Assembly (NCBI RefSeq): GCF_900176515.1
Contig: NZ_FWXV01000002.1
Location: 1,798,001 to 1,862,000 of the forward strand
Origin: Kibdelosporangium aridum
GTDB taxonomy: Bacteria; Actinomycetota; Actinomycetes; Mycobacteriales; Pseudonocardiaceae
DNA length: 64,000 nt
Direction: 5' to 3'
The notes under the pieces were generated by a model. The model saw nothing but the letters and a program-made list of their open reading frames with translations, made no database searches and was not told the origin of the DNA. Made by a program: the position numbers and the translations under genes. Positions 27,469 through 35,147 of this stretch are shown here, piece by piece. Numbering within the stretch: position 1 is the stretch's first letter; every line of letters begins with the position of its first letter.

Positions 27469-28740
27469 TCAGCCGCTGGAGGCTGGCCTGAGCAGATCGT
27501 TCAGGCGCCCGAGGGCAGCGTTCCCGGCGTCGCTGATGTCGGTGAGTCCGCCTTCGTTGGCTGCGCGGATGGTGCGTTGGATTTGGTGCGGTAGCCGGTG
27601 TGCTTCGGCGGATGCCAAAGCGGTGAGAAGAGCGTCTTCGGCGGCGTCTCGTTTGCCTGCGGCGAGGAGGACTTGCCCGGCGGTGACGCGCTCAATGATG
27701 TGCCACTGCGGCGCGGCAGGCAGAGCATCCGACTGTGCGGTCTCCATGATCCGCGCAGCGATGTTGGGGCGGCCGGTGGAGATCAGACCGCGTAGCTGTA
27801 TTTCGTGGAAAGTAAAGGGGTTGAACAGCATTCCGCGGGCGGTTCCATTGTCGAGGAGATCCTGGTAGCCGCTGATGGCGTAGTCGAACAGGTCCGGGTC
27901 ACCTCGTTCGCCAGCTGCTCTCGCGAGCAGCGCGTAAGCAGCGCCTTGGCCTTCGCGGTCAGTAGATACGTCGACGGCTCGGCCAAGGCGTGCGACGGCT
28001 GCCGCCAGATGGTCTGCTTTACGGAGTTCGTTGCCGTGCATTCGTAGGGCGTGGGCTAGGAACACCGGATCGTCGAGGCGTTCGGCGACCTGCAACGCTT
28101 TTCCGGTCCACCGTGCGGCGGCAGTGAGTCGTTCTTCGGGCAATACGGTGCCGAGCGAGACGCCGAGTGCAGCTCTGCCGTGGCCGAGCAGGATGAGCGT
28201 GTCTCGTTCGGCATGGCCCTCGGCGGCGCGTGCCTCAAGGCGGGCAACCAGAGGCCATAGCTCGTTTACCGCGTCCACTGCCCGACCGGACTGCCGGGCG
28301 ATTTCGGCGAGTCGGATGGTGGAATCGCCGAACTGGAGCATGGCGGCGAAGTCGGCGTCGTTGGTGTCAGTCACCCCGAGTACGTGGGTTGGCAGTCCAA
28401 GAGTTCGAGCGATGTGGCGTCGGGTGCTGACGTCACTGATGATCCTTCGGCGGGTCTCGATCATCGACACGTAGGTCTTGTCGTAGCCCAGAAGCGCCGC
28501 GAGCCGTTCTTGGCTGATCCGGTTGAGCCGCCGATAGATGCGCAGAATTGTTGCCAGATCACGGCTTCTGAGTGCGATGCTTGCCTCGGGTGCGGACCAC
28601 ATCCACACCGCGGGAGCCAGTCGAGGGGTCGGGATCGATGGCGGTTCGTGCTTGGCGCTGGCGCGGCAGGTGGGGCAAACAGGCTCGGTGGCGAACCTGC
28701 TCAACTCCGCGCCACACGCGTCGCACCTTCCGCCTGTCAT
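27469..28740 (-). CDS. Zinc-ribbon XRE-family regulator with TPR-like domain
   Basis: 423 residues. Cys6, Cys9, Cys22 and Cys25 form an N-terminal zinc ribbon; residues about 60-120 form an XRE helix-turn-helix (ISQERLAALLGYDKTYVSMIETRRR); the remaining 300 residues are helical repeats of TPR type (AARWTGKALQVAERLDDPVFLAHALRMHGNELRKA). This is a common actinomycete regulator type in which the TPR part binds a ligand or partner. The Nudix gene ends four bases upstream on the same strand, so the two form an operon. Confidence 0.83.
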   Translation of the reverse strand: MTGGRCDACGAELSRFATEPVCPTCRASAKHEPPSIPTPRLAPAVWMWSAPEASIALRSRDLATILRIYRRLNRISQERLAALLGYDKTYVSMIETRRRIISDVSTRRHIARTLGLPTHVLGVTDTNDADFAAMLQFGDSTIRLAEIARQSGRAVDAVNELWPLVARLEARAAEGHAERDTLILLGHGRAALGVSLGTVLPEERLTAAARWTGKALQVAERLDDPVFLAHALRMHGNELRKADHLAAAVARLGRAVDVSTDREGQGAAYALLARAAGERGDPDLFDYAISGYQDLLDNGTARGMLFNPFTFHEIQLRGLISTGRPNIAARIMETAQSDALPAAPQWHIIERVTAGQVLLAAGKRDAAEDALLTALASAEAHRLPHQIQRTIRAANEGGLTDISDAGNAALGRLNDLLRPASSG

Positions 28741-28744
28741 GGCA

Positions 28745-29182
28745 CTATCCGACCAGTTCCGCGGTGTCTTCGCGCAGCCGGTCGTACCAGGTCGCGATCG
28801 AGCGTTTGTAGCCCTTGGGCATGTTCAAAGTGGGCACTTCGTGTTCGGGGAACAGGCCTATTTCCTTGTGCTCATGGGAAAGCACCGGCTCAGTGTCGCC
28901 GTTCGCATAGCAGCCATAGGTCACGATGAACACGTGCTTCTCGGCCACGTCGATGTAGTACATCCACGTGTCGAGGATCGGGCCGGTGGTCACTTTCCAT
29001 TGGGTCTCTTCGGTGATCTCACGTGCGACGCACTCTTCGGGTGTCTCGTCGAGTTCGATCCGGCCCCCAGGCAGTTCCCACTCGTTCCGCTCGTTCTTGA
29101 GCAGCAGCACTTTTCCGTCGCGCACGACCACGCCCTTGATCGAAACGGGAAACGTGCGCGGAACGTAGTCGGGCTGGCTCAT
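28745..29182 (-). CDS. Nudix hydrolase
   Basis: 145 residues. The Nudix box GX5EX7REUXEEXGU is present as GGRIELDETPEECVAREITEETQ (the final Gly is replaced by Gln), with GKVLLLKNERNEWELPGG before it. It probably hydrolyses a nucleoside diphosphate derivative; the substrate is unknown. First gene of a two-gene operon with the XRE regulator, divergent from the TauD-like gene across 160 bases that hold a TTGACA element (29263-29268) inside a GACAG-T-CTGTC palindrome. Confidence 0.87.
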   Translation of the reverse strand: MSQPDYVPRTFPVSIKGVVVRDGKVLLLKNERNEWELPGGRIELDETPEECVAREITEETQWKVTTGPILDTWMYYIDVAEKHVFIVTYGCYANGDTEPVLSHEHKEIGLFPEHEVPTLNMPKGYKRSIATWYDRLREDTAELVG

Positions 29183-29341
29183 CGAGGCGTCCTCCGAAGT
29201 CGCTGACTAGCTGCTTACCGGCAACGTAGCACCGCGGCACTAGCTAGGTGGGCGACGGAGGGTTGACAGTCTGTCACTGGACGTGGCCGCTCACTCCGGT
29301 TGTGCTGGATGTACCGGCTCGACCAGTTTGGGGAGGTAGGA

Positions 29342-30100
29342 ATGGTGCTCGACTCGCTTGAGCGCTATCGCGTCGAAGTTCACGGGATACCGGCCGCGCT
29401 CGCTGGGCGTGGGCTCGCATTGGTTGAGGGTCTGGCCGACTCGTCGGACCTGTTGCGGTTGGCTGAGTCAATCGGGACGGTTGTGCCGCATCGGGACAGC
29501 GGAGCCGATGGCGTCACCACGATTGCCGATCTTGGGACTGAGCGCGTTCAGAGCGGCTTCGCCGGGTTCAGTGCCTGTGCCCTCAATCCGCACACCGATC
29601 GATCGGGCGTCGACCATCCGCCTGTGCTGCTGATGACGAGCTGCGGCCTGCCAACAGCCACGGGCGGCGAATGCGTGTTGATCGACGGCCAGGCGGTCTA
29701 CGACGATCTCGCCGAGTCCGAGCCGGATGCGTTGCGCGCGTTTTGCGCTCCCCGCTCCGTGTTGTTCGGCGGCGCTGCTGGTTACCTCGGTTCGATCTTC
29801 ACTGATGCCGATGACGGTCGGATTGAGGTCCGCCTGCGATTGGATGACCTCGCCCAGTTCTCACCGGAGGTGTGCCGCTGGCTGCCGACCTTGCGAGCTG
29901 CAATCGACCGGCACGCGATGATGATCAAGCTGGACATGGGGCAAGGGTACGTACTGAACAACCACCGTTGGTTGCATGGCCGTCGCGCCTTCACCGGTCA
30001 GCGCGTGATCTTCCGCGTCAACGCGAACCCTTTGCCACACCTGGGGATTCCGTTCGGTTTCCGGCCGAGTCCAGTAGCAGCGTCGAGCGGGATGCGGTGA
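29342..30100 (+). CDS. TauD/TfdA-family Fe(II)/2-oxoglutarate oxygenase
   Basis: 252 residues from ATG 29342 (GGGGAGGTAGGA upstream). The facial triad is visible: His84 and Asp86 in NPHTDRS, and the distal His212 in NNHRWLHGRRAF, followed by arginines 221 and 225 where the 2-oxoglutarate carboxylate binds. Related to clavaminate-synthase-like oxygenases that hydroxylate amino acids or small metabolites. It stands alone between the Nudix operon and the bacteriocin locus, so its substrate cannot be inferred. Confidence 0.8.
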   Translation: MVLDSLERYRVEVHGIPAALAGRGLALVEGLADSSDLLRLAESIGTVVPHRDSGADGVTTIADLGTERVQSGFAGFSACALNPHTDRSGVDHPPVLLMTSCGLPTATGGECVLIDGQAVYDDLAESEPDALRAFCAPRSVLFGGAAGYLGSIFTDADDGRIEVRLRLDDLAQFSPEVCRWLPTLRAAIDRHAMMIKLDMGQGYVLNNHRWLHGRRAFTGQRVIFRVNANPLPHLGIPFGFRPSPVAASSGMR

Positions 30101-30427
30101 CCTGCCATGTCCGCTCGGGCGAGGCCCGAAGTGTGTCGCGGATGTCCGGATCGGTCTCCTGCACCGCTGTCGTCTGGCCGCATCTGGCTACGGTCGCCGC
30201 GGTCCATCCACAGGCTGAGCCTCGTCTGGTTCCTCAGCTTGTCCTGTGTGGACAGTGTGGGTGGCGCGCCGGTCAGTTGGGAAGTCAAGCAGAGATTGAC
30301 CACTTAATCCCTGCCTGAAACCGCTGTTCTGGTTGACGGAAAATCTCTAACTTTGTGTCCGGCAGCCGACAACGCCGGTTGTCCGCCCTGTTTGTTCAAC
30401 GTATTTCGTTAGGGTTGATTGAAAAAC
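30101..30427. other. Upstream region of the bacteriocin gene
   Basis: About 330 bases, no supported gene. Base composition becomes more AT-rich toward 30330-30427, unlike its surroundings. It contains a TTGACG element at 30333-30338 with TAACTT ten bases on, and a second AT-rich patch (TTCAACGTATTTCGTTAG) directly before the bacteriocin start, which should contain its promoter. Confidence 0.4.
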
Positions 30428-30730
30428 ATGAATTTCAAGAAGTTTGCTGTCACGGGTCTTTCCGCTGCTGCGCTGATTGTCGGTGCCGCAAGCGCCGCCA
30501 CGGCTGCAGGCTCGTGGCAGGACGGCGGCTGGTGGGAGCACGGCGCCGACGCCAAGTGGGTGTGGTCGGAGTACCAGCACAACCAGAAGTGCCACAGCTC
30601 CGCGGTCGACGGCGCGAACGGAGTCAAGGGGTCCGGCAACAAGCGGCCGGGCGACTTGGCGGCGGTCCGCGACGAGGCCGCGCTGTTCGGCAACGAGGCC
30701 TTCTGGAACAGCCAGGCCCCGTGCCCGTGA
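30428..30730 (+). CDS. Lactococcin-972-family bacteriocin precursor
   Basis: 100 residues from ATG 30428. A Sec signal peptide (NFKKFAVTGLSAAALIVGAASAATAA) precedes a mature peptide of about 73 residues with the family hallmarks: Trp/Gly-rich start GSWQDGGWWEHGA, WVWSEYQHNQKCHSS and a C-terminal ALFGNEAFWNSQAPC. Lactococcin 972 blocks septum formation in Lactococcus by binding lipid II; a similar target is inferred. The two downstream genes encode the membrane protein and ABC ATPase that always accompany this family. An intrinsic terminator separates it from them. Confidence 0.88.
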   Translation: MNFKKFAVTGLSAAALIVGAASAATAAGSWQDGGWWEHGADAKWVWSEYQHNQKCHSSAVDGANGVKGSGNKRPGDLAAVRDEAALFGNEAFWNSQAPCP

Positions 30731-30746
30731 GCCTGAGCCGGTAAGG

Positions 30747-30777
30747 GGTTCCCGCTCCAGCCGGAGCGGGAACCTTT
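30747..30777 (+). terminator. Intrinsic terminator between bacteriocin and immunity genes
   Basis: GGTTCCCGCTCC (30747-30758) pairs perfectly with GGAGCGGGAACC (30763-30774) around AGCC, followed by TTT. Position 17 bases after the bacteriocin stop suggests partial termination, giving more peptide mRNA than immunity/transport mRNA. Confidence 0.82.
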
Positions 30778-30798
30778 CCCCGCAAGTGAGGAAAGTCT

Positions 30799-32841
30799 TT
30801 GTCCGCCAAGAGTCTGCGGTTCGTTCTGATCGCGAACTGGATTTTCGCCTGCTTTTTCTCGTTCACGTTGGTGACTCATTGGGACGAGCTTTCCCCACTT
30901 CCGGTTGAGTCGGCTGTCACGGTCACGCAATGGGACAGAAGCAAGCCGGCAAATGAGCTGCATGCCCAGATCGAACAGTTCGTGATGGACCGTGCCATTA
31001 CGGCAGGGCGGGTGTCCAACAATTTCGACGGGAACGGCCGTACGCTCTATGTCGCCGGTAGCGACCCGGTAGTGCAACAGTGGCTGCACGGCGGCTATAC
31101 GGATTTCACCAGGTCGGTGACCACGCATGTGCGCCCGTTCGCCGACCTGGGCGCTCAGGAGCCGATCGGCTCCTACGTGGTGTTCGGTGACTACGCCAAG
31201 GCCGTCGAGCTGGGCGCGTTCTTCTCTACGCAGGGCATGCGGGTCAACGAGCGGGCCGACCGGTGGAGCCTGGCCCTCATCGACCGGGCGGTCCAGGACC
31301 AGCAGGCCAGCGTCCTGAAGATGATGGTGCTGGTGTCGGTCGCTGTGGCCGCTGCCGGTGTGCTGTTGGGAGCGCGTGCGTACGGCGTCAAGAGGCTTCA
31401 GGGCTTTGGTTACGGCGGTCTGCTGCTGTCCGACCTGCGCCGTGCCGCCACGTATTGGTTGGCCGCCGGTGCGCTGGTCCTCACGGTCGCCGCGGGTTTT
31501 CTCGCGATCTACAACGGCCTGGCGAGCTTCGGTATCTACCTGCTGACCGCGTTGGTGATCAGCTGTGTGCTGGCCATAGTCGCCATCGGCACGCACGCCC
31601 TGGCGTTGGCACTGCTCATGCAGTTGCGCGTGCTCGCCGCCGTGAAGGGCGAACTGCCTGCCAGAACCGCCTCCGCCGCGGCTTACCTGTTGCAGGCGGT
31701 GACCGTCGTCGCCACAGTGGTCCTCGCCGAGCGAGCGATCGAGACGGGGCTGGACCTCGAACGGCGTGCCGACGTTTCCGCCGCCTACACGCAACTTGGC
31801 AGCACGTCGCGGATCGGTGTGGGCAACGTCAAGTCGGCTGTCGGCTTCACAGAGGCCAGTTCGGTCGTCGGTGCGTGGCTTCGTGCCGAGGAGCAGGCGA
31901 ACCACTTAGTCCTCGCGGGACGTGAAATCGTCCAGGACGCAGGTGCGCTGCGTGGCCGAGACCTGATGTACGTCAACGAGAACTTCCTGCACGCCCAGCC
32001 GATTCGCCTGGCTGACGGGACGAGGGCCACGACGGATGGGCCGGCTCTGCTCATCCCGGCGGACCTGTGGAACCACCGCGACGAGGTGGTCCGCCTACTG
32101 CCCAGCAATCTGACCACAGTGGACTTCAAGCGGGCCGAAACAGCAGCGGGCCAAGAGGTTTTCACCTACACATCCGAGATCGACGGGCCGGTGGCGCCGA
32201 GTGAGGTCGACAAGGACCACTCCTTCGCCAAGGACCCCATCGTGGTCTTCCTTCCTTCGCGAAGCGGACTGATTACTGTGGACAACCTGGTCGCCTTCGC
32301 AACGCAGGGACGCGTACTGTTCCCGAATCCACAGACAGTCGCGGACGCGGTGGCCGCCGACCCCGAACTTCGCCGGTTCGTCGTGTCGGCGACCCCTGCG
32401 GCAGCCGAGGCCGCCGAAGAGCGAACCGACGCGCTGCGCGACTTCCGGCTGGCACTGTTCGGAGTCGGGGCGGGCATGCTGGTGCTGTTCGTCAGCGGGA
32501 TCGGTGCGGTGCTGATCCATACTCGGCGCAACGCACAGCTCATCTTCGCGAGGCACGTGAGCGGCTGGCGGTTCATCACGACACACCGGATGTTCCTGGC
32601 CTTCGAGGCGGTCGTGCTCGCAGTCCTGGTCGGTTGGTTGCCGTACCAGGCTGCACGCGTCAACAGCCGCCTCGCGGAGTACACGAGCCGAGGTTCGTCC
32701 CCGCCGTTCGGCCCTGTGACGCTTGGCTTTCCGGAATGGGGCGCCATCGGCGGGCTCGCCGTACTGACCGTTGGCGGCGTGGTCGCGGCTCTGATTCGCG
32801 CGCACCGCCGGGTAGTCCGCGCTGGAGCCAGTGAAGCGTAA
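30799..32841 (+). CDS. Bacteriocin-associated integral membrane protein (Lcn972 immunity/permease)
   Basis: 680 residues from TTG 30799 with a GTGAGGA ribosome site. One N-terminal helix, a large external domain, a first block of membrane helices (about 175-330), a second external domain (about 330-550) and a final group of helices near 555-670. This matches the FtsX-like bacteriocin-associated membrane protein family, the permease half of the Lcn972 ABC system. It acts with the ATPase encoded next and gives immunity and/or export. The stop (TAATG) touches the following ATG. Confidence 0.85.
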   Translation: MSAKSLRFVLIANWIFACFFSFTLVTHWDELSPLPVESAVTVTQWDRSKPANELHAQIEQFVMDRAITAGRVSNNFDGNGRTLYVAGSDPVVQQWLHGGYTDFTRSVTTHVRPFADLGAQEPIGSYVVFGDYAKAVELGAFFSTQGMRVNERADRWSLALIDRAVQDQQASVLKMMVLVSVAVAAAGVLLGARAYGVKRLQGFGYGGLLLSDLRRAATYWLAAGALVLTVAAGFLAIYNGLASFGIYLLTALVISCVLAIVAIGTHALALALLMQLRVLAAVKGELPARTASAAAYLLQAVTVVATVVLAERAIETGLDLERRADVSAAYTQLGSTSRIGVGNVKSAVGFTEASSVVGAWLRAEEQANHLVLAGREIVQDAGALRGRDLMYVNENFLHAQPIRLADGTRATTDGPALLIPADLWNHRDEVVRLLPSNLTTVDFKRAETAAGQEVFTYTSEIDGPVAPSEVDKDHSFAKDPIVVFLPSRSGLITVDNLVAFATQGRVLFPNPQTVADAVAADPELRRFVVSATPAAAEAAEERTDALRDFRLALFGVGAGMLVLFVSGIGAVLIHTRRNAQLIFARHVSGWRFITTHRMFLAFEAVVLAVLVGWLPYQAARVNSRLAEYTSRGSSPPFGPVTLGFPEWGAIGGLAVLTVGGVVAALIRAHRRVVRAGASEA

Positions 32842-32852
32842 TGGAGGCAACA

Positions 32853-33521
32853 ATGCTGGAAACCCGCGACCTCACCATGTCCTACGGCGAGCGGACACTG
32901 TGGACTGGCCTCGACCTGACGTTGAAGCCGGGCCAGTTGACGGCACTGACCGGCCCAAGTGGATCCGGAAAGTCCACTTTGCTCAACTGCATGGGGTTGC
33001 TGGAACAGCCGACCAGCGGCGAGATCTGGTTCGACGGGCGTGAACTGACGCGGATGCGGCCCGGTGCGGTTCGCCGGTTCCGCCGTGACCACTTGGGTTA
33101 CCTGTTCCAGAACTACGCGCTCGTGGAGAACGCGACCATCGCCGAGAACATCGATGTGGCGCTGAAGGTCCGCGGCCGTCGCGGCAACGCGGCGATGTCG
33201 GACGCCCTGGAGCGAGTGGGGCTGGCCGGCCGTGAAGACGACCGGGTCAGCCGGCTTTCCGGCGGTGAACAGCAACGGGTCGCGTTGGCCCGTCTCATCG
33301 TGAAGGAACCGAGCCTGGTGCTGGCCGACGAACCGACCGGCGCCCTTGATCACGGCAACACGGAGATTGTCGTTTCGTTGCTGCGCAATCTGGCGGACAG
33401 CGGTGCGTGCGTGGTCATCGCCACGCACGACGACTGGGTCCGTGACCAGTGCGACGAGACCGTCTCATTGGAAGCGCGAGGGACAGCCTCGCGCGTCGGT
33501 GTCGGCGCCGCACCGCGATAA
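32853..33521 (+). CDS. ABC transporter ATP-binding protein of the Lcn972 locus
   Basis: 222 residues from ATG 32853, which has GGAGG five bases upstream; ATG 32841 overlaps the previous stop and is less likely. LolD/MacB-type nucleotide-binding domain: Walker A GPSGSGKST, Q-loop YLFQNYALVENATI, signature LSGGEQQRVALARL, Walker B LVLADEPTGALD, H-loop VVIATHDDW. It energises the upstream membrane protein. Confidence 0.9.
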   Translation: MLETRDLTMSYGERTLWTGLDLTLKPGQLTALTGPSGSGKSTLLNCMGLLEQPTSGEIWFDGRELTRMRPGAVRRFRRDHLGYLFQNYALVENATIAENIDVALKVRGRRGNAAMSDALERVGLAGREDDRVSRLSGGEQQRVALARLIVKEPSLVLADEPTGALDHGNTEIVVSLLRNLADSGACVVIATHDDWVRDQCDETVSLEARGTASRVGVGAAPR

Positions 33522-33531
33522 GCAGCAAGAA

Positions 33532-33556
33532 GCCCGGGCCGCTGTGAGGCCCGGGC
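33532..33556. terminator. Bidirectional terminator hairpin
   Basis: GCCCGGGCC (33532-33540) and GGCCCGGGC (33548-33556) form a perfect 9-bp stem with a 7-base loop between the ends of the convergent ABC and sortase genes. A short TTC follows on the plus strand. Confidence 0.72.
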
Positions 33557-33570
33557 GTTCTGGTGCTTGG

Positions 33571-34164
33571 TTACGCGGCTAGCTTCGCGTAGACGATGAC
33601 GTTGTCCTTGTAGCTGTGAGCTGCTTTGTCGAAGACTCCGCCGCAGGTGATCAGGCGTAGCTCTGACTCCTGCGTCGTGCCGTAGATGGCTTCTTCGGGC
33701 AGTTTTTCCTTCGGGACCTGCTCTGTGCGGGTCGCTACGAAACGCAGTTCTTTGCCGTCTTCGCGCTTCACGAAGATCTCGTCGCCGGTTTTCAGCTCGT
33801 GCAGCTTGTAGAAGATTCCCGGCTTCTTGTTCCCGTCGACGTGGCCAAGCAGGATCGCCGGGCCGGGGTCGCCGGGGACTTGGCTGTACTTGTACCAAGC
33901 TGCTTGCATCGGCTGCTCGACCGGTGGGACTTCGATCGATTTGTTCTTGTCCAGGCCCGCTTCGACCAGTGTCGACTCCGCGGCGATCTTGGGGATTCGC
34001 ACGTTCGTCGGCTTCGCCCGTCCGTCCTCCGTTGTCGCTGCCGCGACGGCAGCGGAGGACGTGGGGGCGGGTGGCGCAGCGGGAGGCGCCGGGGATGAGC
34101 CGCATGCGGCGATGGCGAAGGTGAGGGTGGCCGCTATGAGGCCACCCATCAGCTTGCGGTGCAT
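33571..34164 (-). CDS. Class F sortase
   Basis: 197 residues. N-terminal signal with a lipobox-like end (FAIAAC, Cys21), a Pro/Ala linker, then the sortase barrel. Catalytic His108 (LLGHVDG) and Cys174 (LITCGG) are present. The position near 186, where an Arg usually completes the triad (SYRDN type), is Lys here (SYKDN), so activity may be altered. Translation is coupled by a four-base ATGA overlap to the preceding gene, whose protein ends in a sortase-motif-like tail. Function: covalent attachment of that protein, or of another, to the cell surface. Confidence 0.83.
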   Translation of the reverse strand: MHRKLMGGLIAATLTFAIAACGSSPAPPAAPPAPTSSAAVAAATTEDGRAKPTNVRIPKIAAESTLVEAGLDKNKSIEVPPVEQPMQAAWYKYSQVPGDPGPAILLGHVDGNKKPGIFYKLHELKTGDEIFVKREDGKELRFVATRTEQVPKEKLPEEAIYGTTQESELRLITCGGVFDKAAHSYKDNVIVYAKLAA

Positions 34165-34994
34165 CAGACCGTCTGCAGTGCGGTCGCGCCGCCGCCGGTC
34201 TCGATCTTGCCCTTCGGCTTGACGACGCTCTTGCGGCGCACGTCATCGCTTGTCGGCGGCTTCGACTGGACCGGTGCGTCCGCGGTCACGGTGAACGACG
34301 TGGTCAGCTTCTGCGAGTCGCACGAGGCCGTGACGGTGTGCTTGCCGGGTGCCGCGTCCTCTTTGACGATCGCGCCGATCGCGGTGATCGGGCCGTCCTC
34401 GAAGCGTGACTCGGCAACGATGTTCAGCGCGTCGGAGGCGAAGTTGCTCACCTTGCCCTCGGGGCAGAACACGACGATCGCGACAATGCCGCCGCGGCCG
34501 GCGGACTGCGGCTCCACGGCGATGTCCGCGGCGGGCACGGGCGGCGTCGGCTGGTCGTCGTCGATCTTCTTCTGCGCCTTGGTGATCGCCGCGTCCGCGG
34601 CCTTGCTCGCCTCGTGGGCGCGGTGCATGACCTGACCGACCGCGATCCGGTCCTGGTGCTCCTTCAGGTCAGGGCTGTCCAGGAACGCCTGCAGCTCCTT
34701 GTCGAGCGCGTCCGCCGCGGCCTTGACCTTCTCGGCCGCTGCCTTCGCCTTCTGCGCCTCGGCTTTGCTGGTCGCCGCGTCGACCGCCTTCACTGCGTCC
34801 TTCAGGTCGGCTTCGATCTGCTCGACGCGCTTCTTGTACTTGGCGATCCGCTCTTTCACGTCCGACTGCGGCTGCTCGGCGCCGGTCTCCGGCGTGCCGG
34901 TGGCCGGGGTGGCCAGTGCTGCCGGGGCTGCCAGCACGGCGGCGGAAACCCCGATGAGGACAGCGCGCGACAGCAGGCCCATCGACTTCTTCAA
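34164..34994 (-). CDS. Secreted coiled-coil protein, probable class F sortase substrate
   Basis: 276 residues. Signal peptide (residues 1-28), a charged Lys/Ala/Glu coiled coil (about 45-145), then a beta-type domain with two cysteines (FCPEGK and ASCDSQK, likely disulfide-bonded). The C-terminal tail VVKPKGKIETGGG ends 276 residues in, without a membrane anchor. P-x-G-x-x-T-G-x-G tails of this kind occur beside class F sortases in actinobacteria, and the sortase gene overlaps this stop codon. Upstream (35007-35093) is a nested inverted repeat. Function unknown; probably surface-displayed. Confidence 0.72.
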   Translation of the reverse strand: MKKSMGLLSRAVLIGVSAAVLAAPAALATPATGTPETGAEQPQSDVKERIAKYKKRVEQIEADLKDAVKAVDAATSKAEAQKAKAAAEKVKAAADALDKELQAFLDSPDLKEHQDRIAVGQVMHRAHEASKAADAAITKAQKKIDDDQPTPPVPAADIAVEPQSAGRGGIVAIVVFCPEGKVSNFASDALNIVAESRFEDGPITAIGAIVKEDAAPGKHTVTASCDSQKLTTSFTVTADAPVQSKPPTSDDVRRKSVVKPKGKIETGGGATALQTV

Positions 34995-35006
34995 GACTTT
35001 CTCCCC

Positions 35007-35093
35007 TTGTTACGCATAACAGCGAAAATCCCCCGAATGCCGCTCAGCTAACCCGAGGACGGCGTTTTCGCCAAGCCGGTTATGCGTGAACAA
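35007..35093 (-). promoter_or_regulatory. Nested inverted repeats in the leader of the sortase operon
   Basis: Outer arms TTGTTACGCATAAC (35007-35020) and GTTATGCGTGAACAA (35079-35093) and inner arms GCGAAAA (35022-35028) and TTTTCGC (35065-35071) form a long hairpin of about 87 bases. It ends right at the ribosome site of the coiled-coil protein gene (minus strand). It may act as a structured mRNA leader or a double operator; I cannot match it to a known riboswitch. Confidence 0.5.
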
Positions 35094-35147
35094 CCTCACC
35101 GGAAGAACCTGTAACAAAAACCGGATCCCAAGGTCAGGGGCAAAATT

